Of a DNA stretch of 7,772 bases, positions 1 to 5,656 are shown piece after piece; the first letter of the stretch is position 1; each line of letters begins with the position of its first letter. The stretch covers positions 1-7,772 of the forward strand of contig JALUJE010000203.1 in NCBI GenBank assembly GCA_027057185.1, in the 5' to 3' direction. A model generated the notes under the pieces. The model saw only the letters and a list, made by a program, of their open reading frames with translations. It searched no databases and had not been told where the DNA came from. Position numbers and translations under genes: made by a program. Source of the DNA: Helicobacteraceae bacterium. Its GTDB lineage: Bacteria; Campylobacterota; Campylobacteria; Campylobacterales; Sulfurimonadaceae.

Positions 1-42
1 AAAAACTAGCATAAGTACAAAAATTACCGACAGAAACGCCAT
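1..42 (-). CDS. 5' fragment of a divergent gene with a hydrophobic N-terminus (product unknown)
   Basis: Only the first 14 codons lie in the window, so the product cannot be recognised. Reading leftward from the ATG at 42, the peptide is MAFLSVIFVLMLVF, an almost uninterrupted hydrophobic stretch typical of a signal peptide or first membrane helix. A ribosome-binding-like AAAGAGG lies 8 bases upstream (complement of about 51-57), which is why I prefer this start. The gene diverges from grpE and shares the 190-base regulatory region with it, so it may be a membrane or exported protein under the same control. Function and length are unknown. The call rests on the start codon, the spaced purine-rich site and the hydrophobicity alone, and a chance ORF cannot be excluded. 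Confidence 0.42.
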   Translation of the reverse strand, partial: MAFLSVIFVLMLVF

Positions 43-56
43 GGAGAAGACCTCTT

Positions 57-119
57 TATATAATAGTGATAAAGTTTTATATAATACTATAATTTATATT
101 AAAAACAAAATAAAATATA
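57..119. other. AT-rich intergenic tract between the divergent gene and grpE
   Basis: About 58 of 63 bases are A or T. The tract contains two TATAAT hexamers on the plus strand (80-85 and 88-93). On the minus strand it has TATTAT at the complement of 81-86, which would be placed suitably as a -10 for the divergent gene. None has a convincing -35 partner, so I do not call a promoter here. Such a tract could act as a curved or easily melted spacer, or as an UP-like element for the grpE promoter. Confidence 0.5.
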
Positions 120-140
120 CTTGATACATATAGGCTCAAC
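120..140. promoter_or_regulatory. HAIR-like inverted repeat, upstream copy (putative HspR operator)
   Basis: The sequence reads CTTGATA-N7-GCTCAAC. The known HspR-associated inverted repeat (HAIR) is CTTGAGT-N7-ACTCAAG, so 10 of 14 arm positions match with the exact 7-base spacing. It shares TATAC immediately before the TTGA, the CTTGA half and the CTCAA half with the second copy at 169-189. HspR is a MerR-family repressor controlling dnaK-type operons in Campylobacter, Helicobacter and Streptomyces. Assignment to HspR is inferred, because no hspR gene is visible here. The left arm could also act as a weak -35 (TTGATA) for a poor -10 near 145-150. Confidence 0.55.
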
Positions 141-168
141 TTTATTTAGTAAAATTATTAACTTTATA

Positions 169-189
169 CTTGACAGTAAACGACTCAAT
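169..189. promoter_or_regulatory. HAIR-like inverted repeat overlapping the grpE promoter (putative HspR operator)
   Basis: The sequence reads CTTGACA-N7-ACTCAAT and matches 11 of 14 arm positions of the HAIR consensus CTTGAGT-N7-ACTCAAG with exact spacing. It covers the whole -35 hexamer and most of the spacer of the grpE promoter, so a bound repressor would block RNA polymerase. Its start is 49 bases from that of the first copy, and the two share TATACTTGA-Y-A, a G just before the right arm, and CTCAA. This is the expected architecture for HspR control of the dnaK operon in Campylobacterota. The identity of the binding protein is inferred. Confidence 0.62.
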
Positions 190-198
190 TGATATAAT
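170..198 (+). promoter_or_regulatory. Consensus sigma-70 promoter of grpE-dnaK
   Basis: TTGACA at 170-175 and TATAAT at 193-198 are separated by exactly 17 bases, and TG at 190-191 adds the extended -10 motif. All twelve hexamer bases match the sigma-70 consensus. Transcription should begin near 205, giving a leader of about 28 bases before the grpE ATG. Campylobacterota lack sigma-32 and usually have weak or absent -35 boxes, so heat-shock genes there depend on repressors. A promoter this strong fits repression through the overlapping operator. Confidence 0.82.
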
Positions 199-213
199 AT
201 GGTTAGATTTCAG

Positions 214-222
214 AAAAGGAGT
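214..222 (+). promoter_or_regulatory. Ribosome binding site of grpE (decides the start)
   Basis: The purine-rich AAAAGGAGT contains a full AAGGAG (216-221) 11 bases before the ATG at 233. It supports that ATG over an in-frame TTG at 170, which sits inside the -35 hexamer and upstream of the expected transcription start. Confidence 0.8.
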
Positions 223-232
223 CCAACGAGCA

Positions 233-775
233 ATGTCTGATGAAAAAAATAAGGAACAACTCGACGAGGAATTAGAAGCTGCCCAAGAGGTGATGGAAGA
301 GGACTTGAATGATGTTGACGATGAGATAGAGCGGCTAAAAGCTGAAGTAGTCGCGATGCAAGATAAGTACGCACGCGTTCATGCGGATTTTGACAATATT
401 AAAAAGCGTCTGGAGCGTGAGAAATATCAGGCGCTTGATTATGCACAGGAGAAGTTGGCGAAAGATCTTATTCCGGTGATTGATTCACTGGAGGGAGCGA
501 TTGCCGCAGGAGAGAGTGATGCTGAAGCCAATGAGATATTAGAAAAGCTCAAAGAAGGTGTCGAATTAACAATGAAACAGTTTTTAAGTGTGCTGGAGAA
601 GCACGGTATTACTCAAGTAAGTGAAGATGAACCGTTCGATCCAAACATTCACCATGCAGTACAGCAGGTGGATTCTGAAGATCATGAGAGTGGAGACATT
701 GTCAGTACCTTTCAAAAAGGGTACAAATATAAGGAGCGAACACTGCGTGATGCAATGGTCGTGATAGCAAATTAA
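233..775 (+). CDS. grpE: GrpE, nucleotide exchange factor of DnaK
   Basis: This is the cytoplasmic cochaperone that opens the DnaK nucleotide site and releases ADP so that substrate can leave. The 180-residue protein has a very acidic N-terminus, a long charged coiled-coil helix (about residues 25-85, including DKYARVHADFDNIKKRLERE), a short helical bundle (about 85-125), and the C-terminal beta domain. That last part carries the family signature from about residue 135 (FDPNIHHAV, then G-x-I, GYKYKERTLRDAMVVI). Length is normal for the family. I start at ATG 233 because of the strong AAGGAG before it; an in-frame TTG at 170 would add 21 residues but lies in the -35 box. It is the first gene of a two-gene operon, 27 bases ahead of dnaK. 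The hrcA gene that often precedes it in relatives is not here. Confidence 0.96.
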   Translation: MSDEKNKEQLDEELEAAQEVMEEDLNDVDDEIERLKAEVVAMQDKYARVHADFDNIKKRLEREKYQALDYAQEKLAKDLIPVIDSLEGAIAAGESDAEANEILEKLKEGVELTMKQFLSVLEKHGITQVSEDEPFDPNIHHAVQQVDSEDHESGDIVSTFQKGYKYKERTLRDAMVVIAN

Positions 776-802
776 ACACATTTAAATTAAAGGATAGAGA
801 AG

Positions 803-2686
803 ATGAGTAAAGTAATTGGTATTGATTTAGGAACAACAAATTCTTGTGTAGCAGTTTATGAAGGCGGGGAGGCAAAGGTCATCCCCAATAAAGAGGGTAA
901 AAATACCACGCCATCGGTAGTAGCATTTACCGATAAAGGTGAAACTTTGGTAGGAGATCCGGCAAAACGTCAGGCTATTACCAATCCGGAAAAGACGATT
1001 TATTCGGTGAAGCGAATTATGGGTCTGATGATGAATGAAGACAATGCCAAAGAGGCACATGATAAAGTAACGTATAAAATCGTCGATAAAAATGGCATGG
1101 CAGCAGTAGATGTTGCCGGTACGATCTATACGCCGCAGGAGATTTCTGCAAAAATCCTTTCCAAGCTGAAAGAAGATGCTGAAGCGTATTTGGGTAGTGA
1201 AGTCACCGATGCCGTCATTACGGTTCCGGCATATTTTAATGATGCACAGCGTAAGGCTACCAAGGAAGCCGGAACCATTGCCGGTTTAAATGTATTGCGC
1301 ATTATTAATGAACCGACGGCATCGGCATTGGCATATGGCCTTGAGAGTAAAAGTGACGAGAACGTCCTCGTATATGACCTAGGAGGCGGAACTTTTGATG
1401 TCACGACACTTGAGATCAGTGACGGTACGTTTGAGGTGCTCTCGACTGACGGGAATGCTTTCTTGGGTGGTGATGACTTCGATAATGCGATTGTTAACTA
1501 TTTGGCAGATGAGTTCAAATCGGATAATGGCATTGATCTCAAAGCCGATAAAATGGCGTTGCAACGTCTTAAAGATGCGGCAGAGAGTGCTAAAAAAGAA
1601 CTTTCCAGCGCTACAGAGACAGAGATTAACCTGCCATTTATTACCGCAGATGCAACGGGACCAAAACACCTTGTTGTGAAATTGACCCGTGCAAAATTTG
1701 AGGGTATGATTGACAGTATGATTGATGAAACCATCGAACATATTAAGGTAGCGATGAAAGATGCCGACCTCGACAAAAGTGATATTAAAGAGATTATTAT
1801 GGTCGGTGGCTCCACCCGGGTACCATTGGTGCAAAAACGGGTTTCTGAGTATTTTGGCGGCAAAGAACTCAATAAAAGTGTTAATCCGGATGAGGTTGTA
1901 GCAGCCGGTGCTGCCATTCAAGGAGGTGTGCTCCGCGGTGATGTGAAAGATGTCCTGCTTTTAGATGTTACACCACTCTCTTTGGGTATTGAGACACTCG
2001 GCGGTGTGGCAACGAAAATCATTGAGAAAGGCACAACGATTCCGGTAAAAAAATCTCAAATTTTCTCGACGGCAGAAGATAATCAACCGGCAGTTTCGAT
2101 TTCGGTGGTTCAAGGAGAACGTGAATTTGCTAAAGATAATAAATCATTAGGTCTGTTTGAATTAACCAATATTCCGTCGGCGCCACGCGGTGTACCGCAA
2201 ATTGAAGTTACTTTTGACATTGATGCCAACGGTATTTTGACGGTATCAGCACTTGACAAAGGAACCGGTAAATCGCAGGAGATTAAAATTTCAGGCTCAT
2301 CGGGATTGAGTGAAGAAGAGATTAACCAGATGGTACAAGATGCCGAAAAAAATAAAGCAGCTGATGAGGCGCGTCGTGCTATGGTCGACTTGCGCAACCA
2401 GGCAGATGCTCTTGTGGTGCAGACAGAGAAGAGTTTGAATGAGATTGGTGACAAAATTGATGCGGAAGAGAAAGCGAAAATCGAAGCTGCGGCGAATGAT
2501 CTTAAAGAGCTTTTAAAAGACGACAGTGCCACCAAAGAGCAGATTGAAGAGAAAGTGAAAGCTTTGACCGAAGCGAGCCACAAAATGGCAGAGCAGATGT
2601 ACAAAGATGATCAGGGAGGTGCCCAGGCATCTAAAGAGAACAAGAAAAAAGATGACGATGATGTCATTGATGCCGAAATCGAATAA
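803..2686 (+). CDS. dnaK: DnaK, Hsp70 molecular chaperone
   Basis: This ATP-dependent chaperone binds exposed hydrophobic segments of unfolded proteins in the cytoplasm, working with GrpE and a J-protein encoded elsewhere. The 627-residue protein is complete. The nucleotide-binding domain has the phosphate-1 loop GIDLGTTNS (6-14), catalytic Lys70, VPAYFNDAQR (141-150), INEPTASALAYG (168-179), DLGGGTFDV (192-200, with Thr197 at the autophosphorylation position) and VGGSTRVP (334-341). The interdomain linker VLLLDVTPL lies at 384-392. The substrate-binding beta domain follows to about residue 500, then a helical lid rich in Glu and Lys. The tail ends KKKDDDDVIDAEIE, the acidic C-terminal motif seen in bacterial DnaK. 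The length is a little under the usual 635-640 because of a short tail. An AAAGGA (789-794) lies 8 bases before the ATG. It is co-transcribed with grpE and ends before a hairpin. Confidence 0.98.
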   Translation: MSKVIGIDLGTTNSCVAVYEGGEAKVIPNKEGKNTTPSVVAFTDKGETLVGDPAKRQAITNPEKTIYSVKRIMGLMMNEDNAKEAHDKVTYKIVDKNGMAAVDVAGTIYTPQEISAKILSKLKEDAEAYLGSEVTDAVITVPAYFNDAQRKATKEAGTIAGLNVLRIINEPTASALAYGLESKSDENVLVYDLGGGTFDVTTLEISDGTFEVLSTDGNAFLGGDDFDNAIVNYLADEFKSDNGIDLKADKMALQRLKDAAESAKKELSSATETEINLPFITADATGPKHLVVKLTRAKFEGMIDSMIDETIEHIKVAMKDADLDKSDIKEIIMVGGSTRVPLVQKRVSEYFGGKELNKSVNPDEVVAAGAAIQGGVLRGDVKDVLLLDVTPLSLGIETLGGVATKIIEKGTTIPVKKSQIFSTAEDNQPAVSISVVQGEREFAKDNKSLGLFELTNIPSAPRGVPQIEVTFDIDANGILTVSALDKGTGKSQEIKISGSSGLSEEEINQMVQDAEKNKAADEARRAMVDLRNQADALVVQTEKSLNEIGDKIDAEEKAKIEAAANDLKELLKDDSATKEQIEEKVKALTEASHKMAEQMYKDDQGGAQASKENKKKDDDDVIDAEIE

Positions 2687-2707
2687 TTCGGTGCAGTAAT
2701 AATATTG

Positions 2708-2731
2708 GTAAAAGACCATTTGGTCTTTTAC
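2708..2731. terminator. Hairpin terminator after dnaK
   Basis: A perfect 10-base-pair stem, GTAAAAGACC and GGTCTTTTAC, closes on a four-base ATTT loop, 21 bases after the dnaK stop. The 3' arm itself contains TTTT, but no long T-run follows, so efficiency is uncertain. The symmetry (A-run left, T-run right) means it could work in both directions. It separates the chaperone operon from the proA promoter that follows. Confidence 0.65.
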
Positions 2732-2763
2732 TCCCGCACTTACACATAAATCAAACAGCTATT

Positions 2764-2772
2764 TGTTATAAT
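2764..2772 (+). promoter_or_regulatory. Extended -10 promoter of proA
   Basis: TGTTATAAT is a perfect extended -10 (TG-n-TATAAT). No -35 hexamer stands at the usual distance; the nearest resemblance, CTTACA at 2739-2744, is 22 bases away. This form, with a strong -10 and no -35, is common in Campylobacterota. Transcription would begin near 2779, leaving a short leader of about 22 bases with GGAAA (2792-2796) as a modest ribosome binding site. Confidence 0.62.
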
Positions 2773-2801
2773 CACCCTCATATTACCAACTGGAAATCAT
2801 T

Positions 2802-4034
2802 ATGGAACAATTTTTACAAGAGGCCAAAGCGGGCAGTCGTGTCCTCTCTCAGCTAGGTGGACGGGAAAAAAATGCTTTATTACAAGAGATGGCAGAAGCT
2901 TTGCGCGCCAATACCATGAGTATTATTGAGGCGAATGCCAAAGATATGCGCAATGCTGAACTCAATCAGCTTTCATCAGCACTTAAAGATAGACTATTTC
3001 TGGATGAAGGGCGTATTGAAGCGATGGCAACAGCTATTGAGGAGATTGCTGCGCTCAAGGAGCCTGTCGGTCGTGTTCTCGATGGGTGGGTTACAGATGA
3101 GGGACTTAAAATCGAGAAAGTTTCCGTACCTATCGGTGTTATTGGAATTATCTATGAGTCACGTCCCAATGTCACTTCTGACACGGCAGCGCTTTGTTTT
3201 AAAAGTGCAAATGTCTGTGTACTCAAGGGAGGAAAAGAGGCAGAATACTCCAACAAGAGTATTGCTTCGGTATTGCGCTCGGTTTTGCGTAGACATCAAC
3301 TTCCAGAAGCGCTTATATCACTACTTCCGGATGCTTCACGTGAGGGAGTAGCACAGCTTATTAAGATGGACAAATATGTTGATTTGATTGTACCTCGTGG
3401 AGGTGAAGGACTGATTCGTTACGTAAGTGAGCATGCTAGTGTTCCTGTTGTAAAACATGATAAGGGGCAGTGCCATACCTATATTGACCAAGATGCTGAC
3501 ATGGATGATGCCGTTGCTATTGCCCTCAACGCTAAAGTACAGCGTCCGGGCGTCTGTAATGCCATGGAAACCCTGTTGGTTGATGAGACAATTGCTTCAG
3601 TAATACTCCCGCAGCTTAAGGAGGCCTTTGATGCAGAAGGAACGGAGTTGAAAGGGTGCTTACAGACTCAGGCGCTAATTGCAGTTAATGATGTTAGTGA
3701 CGAGGATTTTGATACCGAATATTTAGCCAATATTTTGAATATTCGTGTGGTTAAGGGGGTAGAAGGTGCCATAGAACATATTGTTCGTTTCGGTTCGGGA
3801 CACTCTGAAGCAATCATAACGCAAAATATCACCACCGCAGAACTCTTTTTGAATAGTATTGATGCGGCGGCAGTCTATGTGAACGCCTCCACTCGATTTA
3901 CCGATGGTGGAGCCTTTGGTTTTGGCGCTGAGGTTGGCATTAGTACCAACAAGTTACATGCCCGCGGTCCGATGGGTATTGAGGGGTTGACGACCTATAA
4001 ATACAAAATTTACGGAAGTGGTCAGGTGCGTTGA
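2802..4034 (+). CDS. proA: Gamma-glutamyl phosphate reductase (glutamate-5-semialdehyde dehydrogenase)
   Basis: This enzyme performs the second step of proline synthesis: NADPH-dependent reduction of L-glutamyl 5-phosphate to glutamate 5-semialdehyde, which cyclises and is reduced by ProC. The 410-residue length is normal for the family. Visible motifs are IYESRPNVT (117-125) and KGGKEAEYSN (142-151) in the cofactor-binding half, VPRGGEGLIRYV (197-208), and the catalytic cysteine Cys252 in QRPGVCNAMETLLV (247-260). The C-terminus has RFTDGGAFGFGAEVGIST and ends with the diagnostic HARGPMGIEGLTTYKY block. GGAAA lies 5 bases before the ATG. proB is not adjacent, so the pathway is split in this genome. 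The TGA stop overlaps the TTG start of the downstream ABC ATPase, so the two are probably co-transcribed and coupled. Confidence 0.97.
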   Translation: MEQFLQEAKAGSRVLSQLGGREKNALLQEMAEALRANTMSIIEANAKDMRNAELNQLSSALKDRLFLDEGRIEAMATAIEEIAALKEPVGRVLDGWVTDEGLKIEKVSVPIGVIGIIYESRPNVTSDTAALCFKSANVCVLKGGKEAEYSNKSIASVLRSVLRRHQLPEALISLLPDASREGVAQLIKMDKYVDLIVPRGGEGLIRYVSEHASVPVVKHDKGQCHTYIDQDADMDDAVAIALNAKVQRPGVCNAMETLLVDETIASVILPQLKEAFDAEGTELKGCLQTQALIAVNDVSDEDFDTEYLANILNIRVVKGVEGAIEHIVRFGSGHSEAIITQNITTAELFLNSIDAAAVYVNASTRFTDGGAFGFGAEVGISTNKLHARGPMGIEGLTTYKYKIYGSGQVR

Positions 4035-4600
4035 AAGAGGTACTGCATGTTACAAATATGACCTTTGGTTTTTCTAAAGAGATGCTGCTCTTCCAAGCCT
4101 TTTCATTACGTTTGAAACGGGGCGAAATTAAAGCCATTGTTGGTAAAAGTGGTATTGGAAAGAGTACGCTTTTTGCTCTGATTCTGGGGCATTTAAAACC
4201 TCTGAAGGGAACCATTGTCGCCGCTAGAGCATCTGAAGTCTTTCAAGATCCTTACAGTTCCTTTCATCCGAGCTACACTATTGGTAACCAGATTGCCGAT
4301 GTCGCGTCGCTAGAAGCAGTTTCTGAGTACCTGGATGATCTTAATATTGACGGCACCTTGTTGGAAAAACTACCCCATGAACTTTCCGGTGGTCAACTCC
4401 AGCGCTGCTCCATTTTACGAGCATTGTTGATGAAGCCGGATCTACTGTTGTTAGATGAACCTACGTCTGCCCTAGATAATGTCATTCAGCTCGATGTGAT
4501 GAAGATGCTTCTAAAGTTTTTGCCACAGATGGGTATGTTACTGATTACGCATGAGATAGATATTGCAGCATGGTGTGCTGATGACATCATTGAACTGTAG
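4031..4600 (+). CDS. Compact ABC-type ATP-binding protein, peptide/nickel (Opp/Dpp-like) subfamily, transporter partner unknown
   Basis: This is an ATPase subunit of an ABC system, acting at the inner face of the membrane if it has a permease. In 189 residues all core elements are intact: Walker A GKSGIGKST (38-46), Q-loop VFQDPYSSFHP (70-80), signature LSGGQLQR (118-125), Walker B LLLLDEP (138-144), D-loop SALD (146-149) and H-loop His174. The FQDPYSSFHP wording is characteristic of the oligopeptide/dipeptide/nickel branch. It is far shorter than a typical OppD/OppF (over 300 residues). The oligopeptide C-terminal domain is missing, and the Q-loop-to-signature segment is only about 45 residues. 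The start is TTG at 4031, because the first beta strand (VLHVTNMTFGF) begins immediately after it; an ATG at 4058 would cut that strand. TTGA overlaps the proA stop. No permease or binding protein is nearby, so the substrate is unknown. Confidence 0.88.
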   Translation: MKEVLHVTNMTFGFSKEMLLFQAFSLRLKRGEIKAIVGKSGIGKSTLFALILGHLKPLKGTIVAARASEVFQDPYSSFHPSYTIGNQIADVASLEAVSEYLDDLNIDGTLLEKLPHELSGGQLQRCSILRALLMKPDLLLLDEPTSALDNVIQLDVMKMLLKFLPQMGMLLITHEIDIAAWCADDIIEL

Positions 4601-4602
4601 GA

Positions 4603-4995
4603 CTATTTTAGCAGGGACGATGCCATCATAAATCCGGCACCGGCTACGAGAACCGTTCCCACTACATTGAGTGCCATATTGACACCGGCCAACATGAGAT
4701 GTCCCCCCTGAAGCAGTAGGACACTTTCAATGGCAAATGTGGAGTAGGTCGTGAGTGCTCCGAGTATGCCGGTAGAAAGAAAGGATTTTACATGTAAAGA
4801 AAATAAGGTTGTGTACATAAAGTAAGCAACAAGAATTCCCATAATAAAACTGCCAATTAAGTTTACCCCAAGAGTACCAAAAGGGAGTTCATGTGGTACC
4901 TTGTGTGAGATGACACCGTTAAGATAGGCTCGTAAAACCGCACCGATAAATCCGCCGCTACCGATTGCTAGGAAGGTTTGCCAACTCATCATCAT
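4603..4995 (-). CDS. crcB: CrcB/Fluc fluoride ion channel
   Basis: This small inner-membrane protein lets fluoride leave the cytoplasm; the family works as an antiparallel dual-topology dimer. The 130-residue protein has four hydrophobic helices (about 6-27, 37-60, 70-95 and 100-128). Family motifs are GSGGFIGAVLRAYL (12-25, with the conserved Arg22), FGTLGVNLIGSF (39-50, with the conserved Asn45) and GALTTYSTFAIE (79-90). The last is normally TTFSTF, so Tyr84 replaces the first phenylalanine of the so-called phenylalanine box. Only one copy is present, consistent with a homodimer. Three consecutive ATG codons open the gene (first at 4995); ribosome-site spacing favours the second or third. 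It is the last gene of the leftward operon and overlaps plsC by 38 bases. Its stop lies two bases from that of the convergent ABC gene. Confidence 0.94.
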   Translation of the reverse strand: MMMSWQTFLAIGSGGFIGAVLRAYLNGVISHKVPHELPFGTLGVNLIGSFIMGILVAYFMYTTLFSLHVKSFLSTGILGALTTYSTFAIESVLLLQGGHLMLAGVNMALNVVGTVLVAGAGFMMASSLLK

Positions 4996-5656
4996 ATACC
5001 TTTTGCATTGTATCTCGTAGCGTATTGAGCCACGCTTTATCTTTTTTGTCTGCTTGAAAACTGTCTAAAATGACTGCTTTAATGGTTCCGGGAGCATAAT
5101 GTCTGGTTTTTATATTGTAATATCGTGCCGTATTGATGAGTACAATGGGCTGTACAATGAGTGCATTTTTGTCAGCAATGAGTTTGGCACCCGGTTTAAA
5201 GGGACGCATTGTGCCGTTATAAGAACGGGTGCCTTCGGGGAATATGGTAATGACACGTCCATGGCTCAAACGATCTTTGGCATCTTTGAGGAGTGTAATG
5301 AGGGAGGTTTTGCTTTCGCGTTCTACCGCAATGTCATTAGGAAGTTTTAGTAACAGCCCGTAAAAAGGAATATCAAAAAGCTCTTTTTTTGCTACCCATG
5401 CCAGATCTTTGGTGGTGATGCTCTCCATGACGCCAATATCCAAATCACTCTCATGATTGAGCAGAAACATCTCTACCTTGGGGTCAACCTCTCCGGTGAC
5501 TTCGATAGGACAAAATAGAAAGAACTGGATAAAGCGTGAGGATAATTTTTGGGCTTTTGGCTTGGGAACAAAAGGAAAGATGAGTATCATTAAAGTCATT
5601 CCAATAATAATGACAATTGTGGCATAGAGCCATTTAAGGAGTGCAAAGATTTTCAT
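4958..5656 (-). CDS. plsC: 1-acyl-sn-glycerol-3-phosphate acyltransferase (PlsC family)
   Basis: This enzyme transfers an acyl chain to lysophosphatidic acid to make phosphatidic acid, the precursor of membrane phospholipids, at the inner membrane. The 232-residue protein has an N-terminal membrane segment (about 8-30) followed by the acyltransferase fold. The catalytic HX4D motif is NHESDLD (67-73, His68 and Asp73). A motif II-like VERESK lies at 111-116, the substrate-binding FPEGTRS at 139-145, and a motif IV-like QPIVLINTARYY lies further on. Length is typical for the family. A GGATGGG-type site stands about 10 bases before the ATG. The gene begins inside the preceding SH3-like gene (23-base overlap) and ends inside crcB (38-base overlap). 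Specificity for lysophosphatidic acid is inferred from motifs and length; other lysophospholipid acceptors are possible. Confidence 0.92.
   Translation of the reverse strand: MKIFALLKWLYATIVIIIGMTLMILIFPFVPKPKAQKLSSRFIQFFLFCPIEVTGEVDPKVEMFLLNHESDLDIGVMESITTKDLAWVAKKELFDIPFYGLLLKLPNDIAVERESKTSLITLLKDAKDRLSHGRVITIFPEGTRSYNGTMRPFKPGAKLIADKNALIVQPIVLINTARYYNIKTRHYAPGTIKAVILDSFQADKKDKAWLNTLRDTMQKVYDDELANLPSNR
4999..5004 (-). promoter_or_regulatory. Ribosome binding site of crcB, inside plsC
   Basis: On the minus strand AAAAGG stands 3, 6 and 9 bases before the three successive in-frame ATG codons (at 4995, 4992 and 4989). Usual spacing favours the second or third, giving a protein of 129 or 128 residues. 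The site lies within the plsC coding sequence, so crcB may be translated both independently and by coupling. Confidence 0.55.

Noticed and set aside
2..124. An open plus-strand frame from the left edge to a TGA at 122-124, possibly the end of an upstream gene
   Set aside because: The peptide is dominated by Lys, Ile, Tyr, Asn and Thr, as expected from very AT-rich non-coding DNA, and runs into the promoter region. The leftward start at 42 is better supported.
170..232. An N-terminal extension of GrpE starting at TTG 170
   Set aside because: The TTG is part of the -35 hexamer and lies upstream of the expected transcription start. The ATG at 233 has a strong AAGGAG and begins a normal GrpE.
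1379..1921. Long antisense open frame (180 codons) opposite dnaK, and other long antisense frames within dnaK
   Set aside because: Such frames are a known by-product of dnaK codon composition. No ribosome site or recognisable domain is present, and the sense gene is complete.
2674..2692. Small inverted repeat CCGAA ... TTCGG around the dnaK stop as a terminator
   Set aside because: Only five pairs with a long loop and no T-run; the hairpin at 2708-2731 is much stronger.
2926..3351. Plus-strand open frame of 141 codons inside proA
   Set aside because: It is an alternative frame within an intact, well-conserved gene; the translation shows no domain and an odd composition.
4996..5060. Fluoride riboswitch before crcB
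   Set aside because: The crcB start lies inside plsC coding sequence, leaving no untranslated leader, and I see no crcB-type aptamer pattern.
5099..5350. Plus-strand open frame opposite plsC
   Set aside because: It lies entirely antisense to the conserved catalytic region of plsC and shows no ribosome site or family motif.
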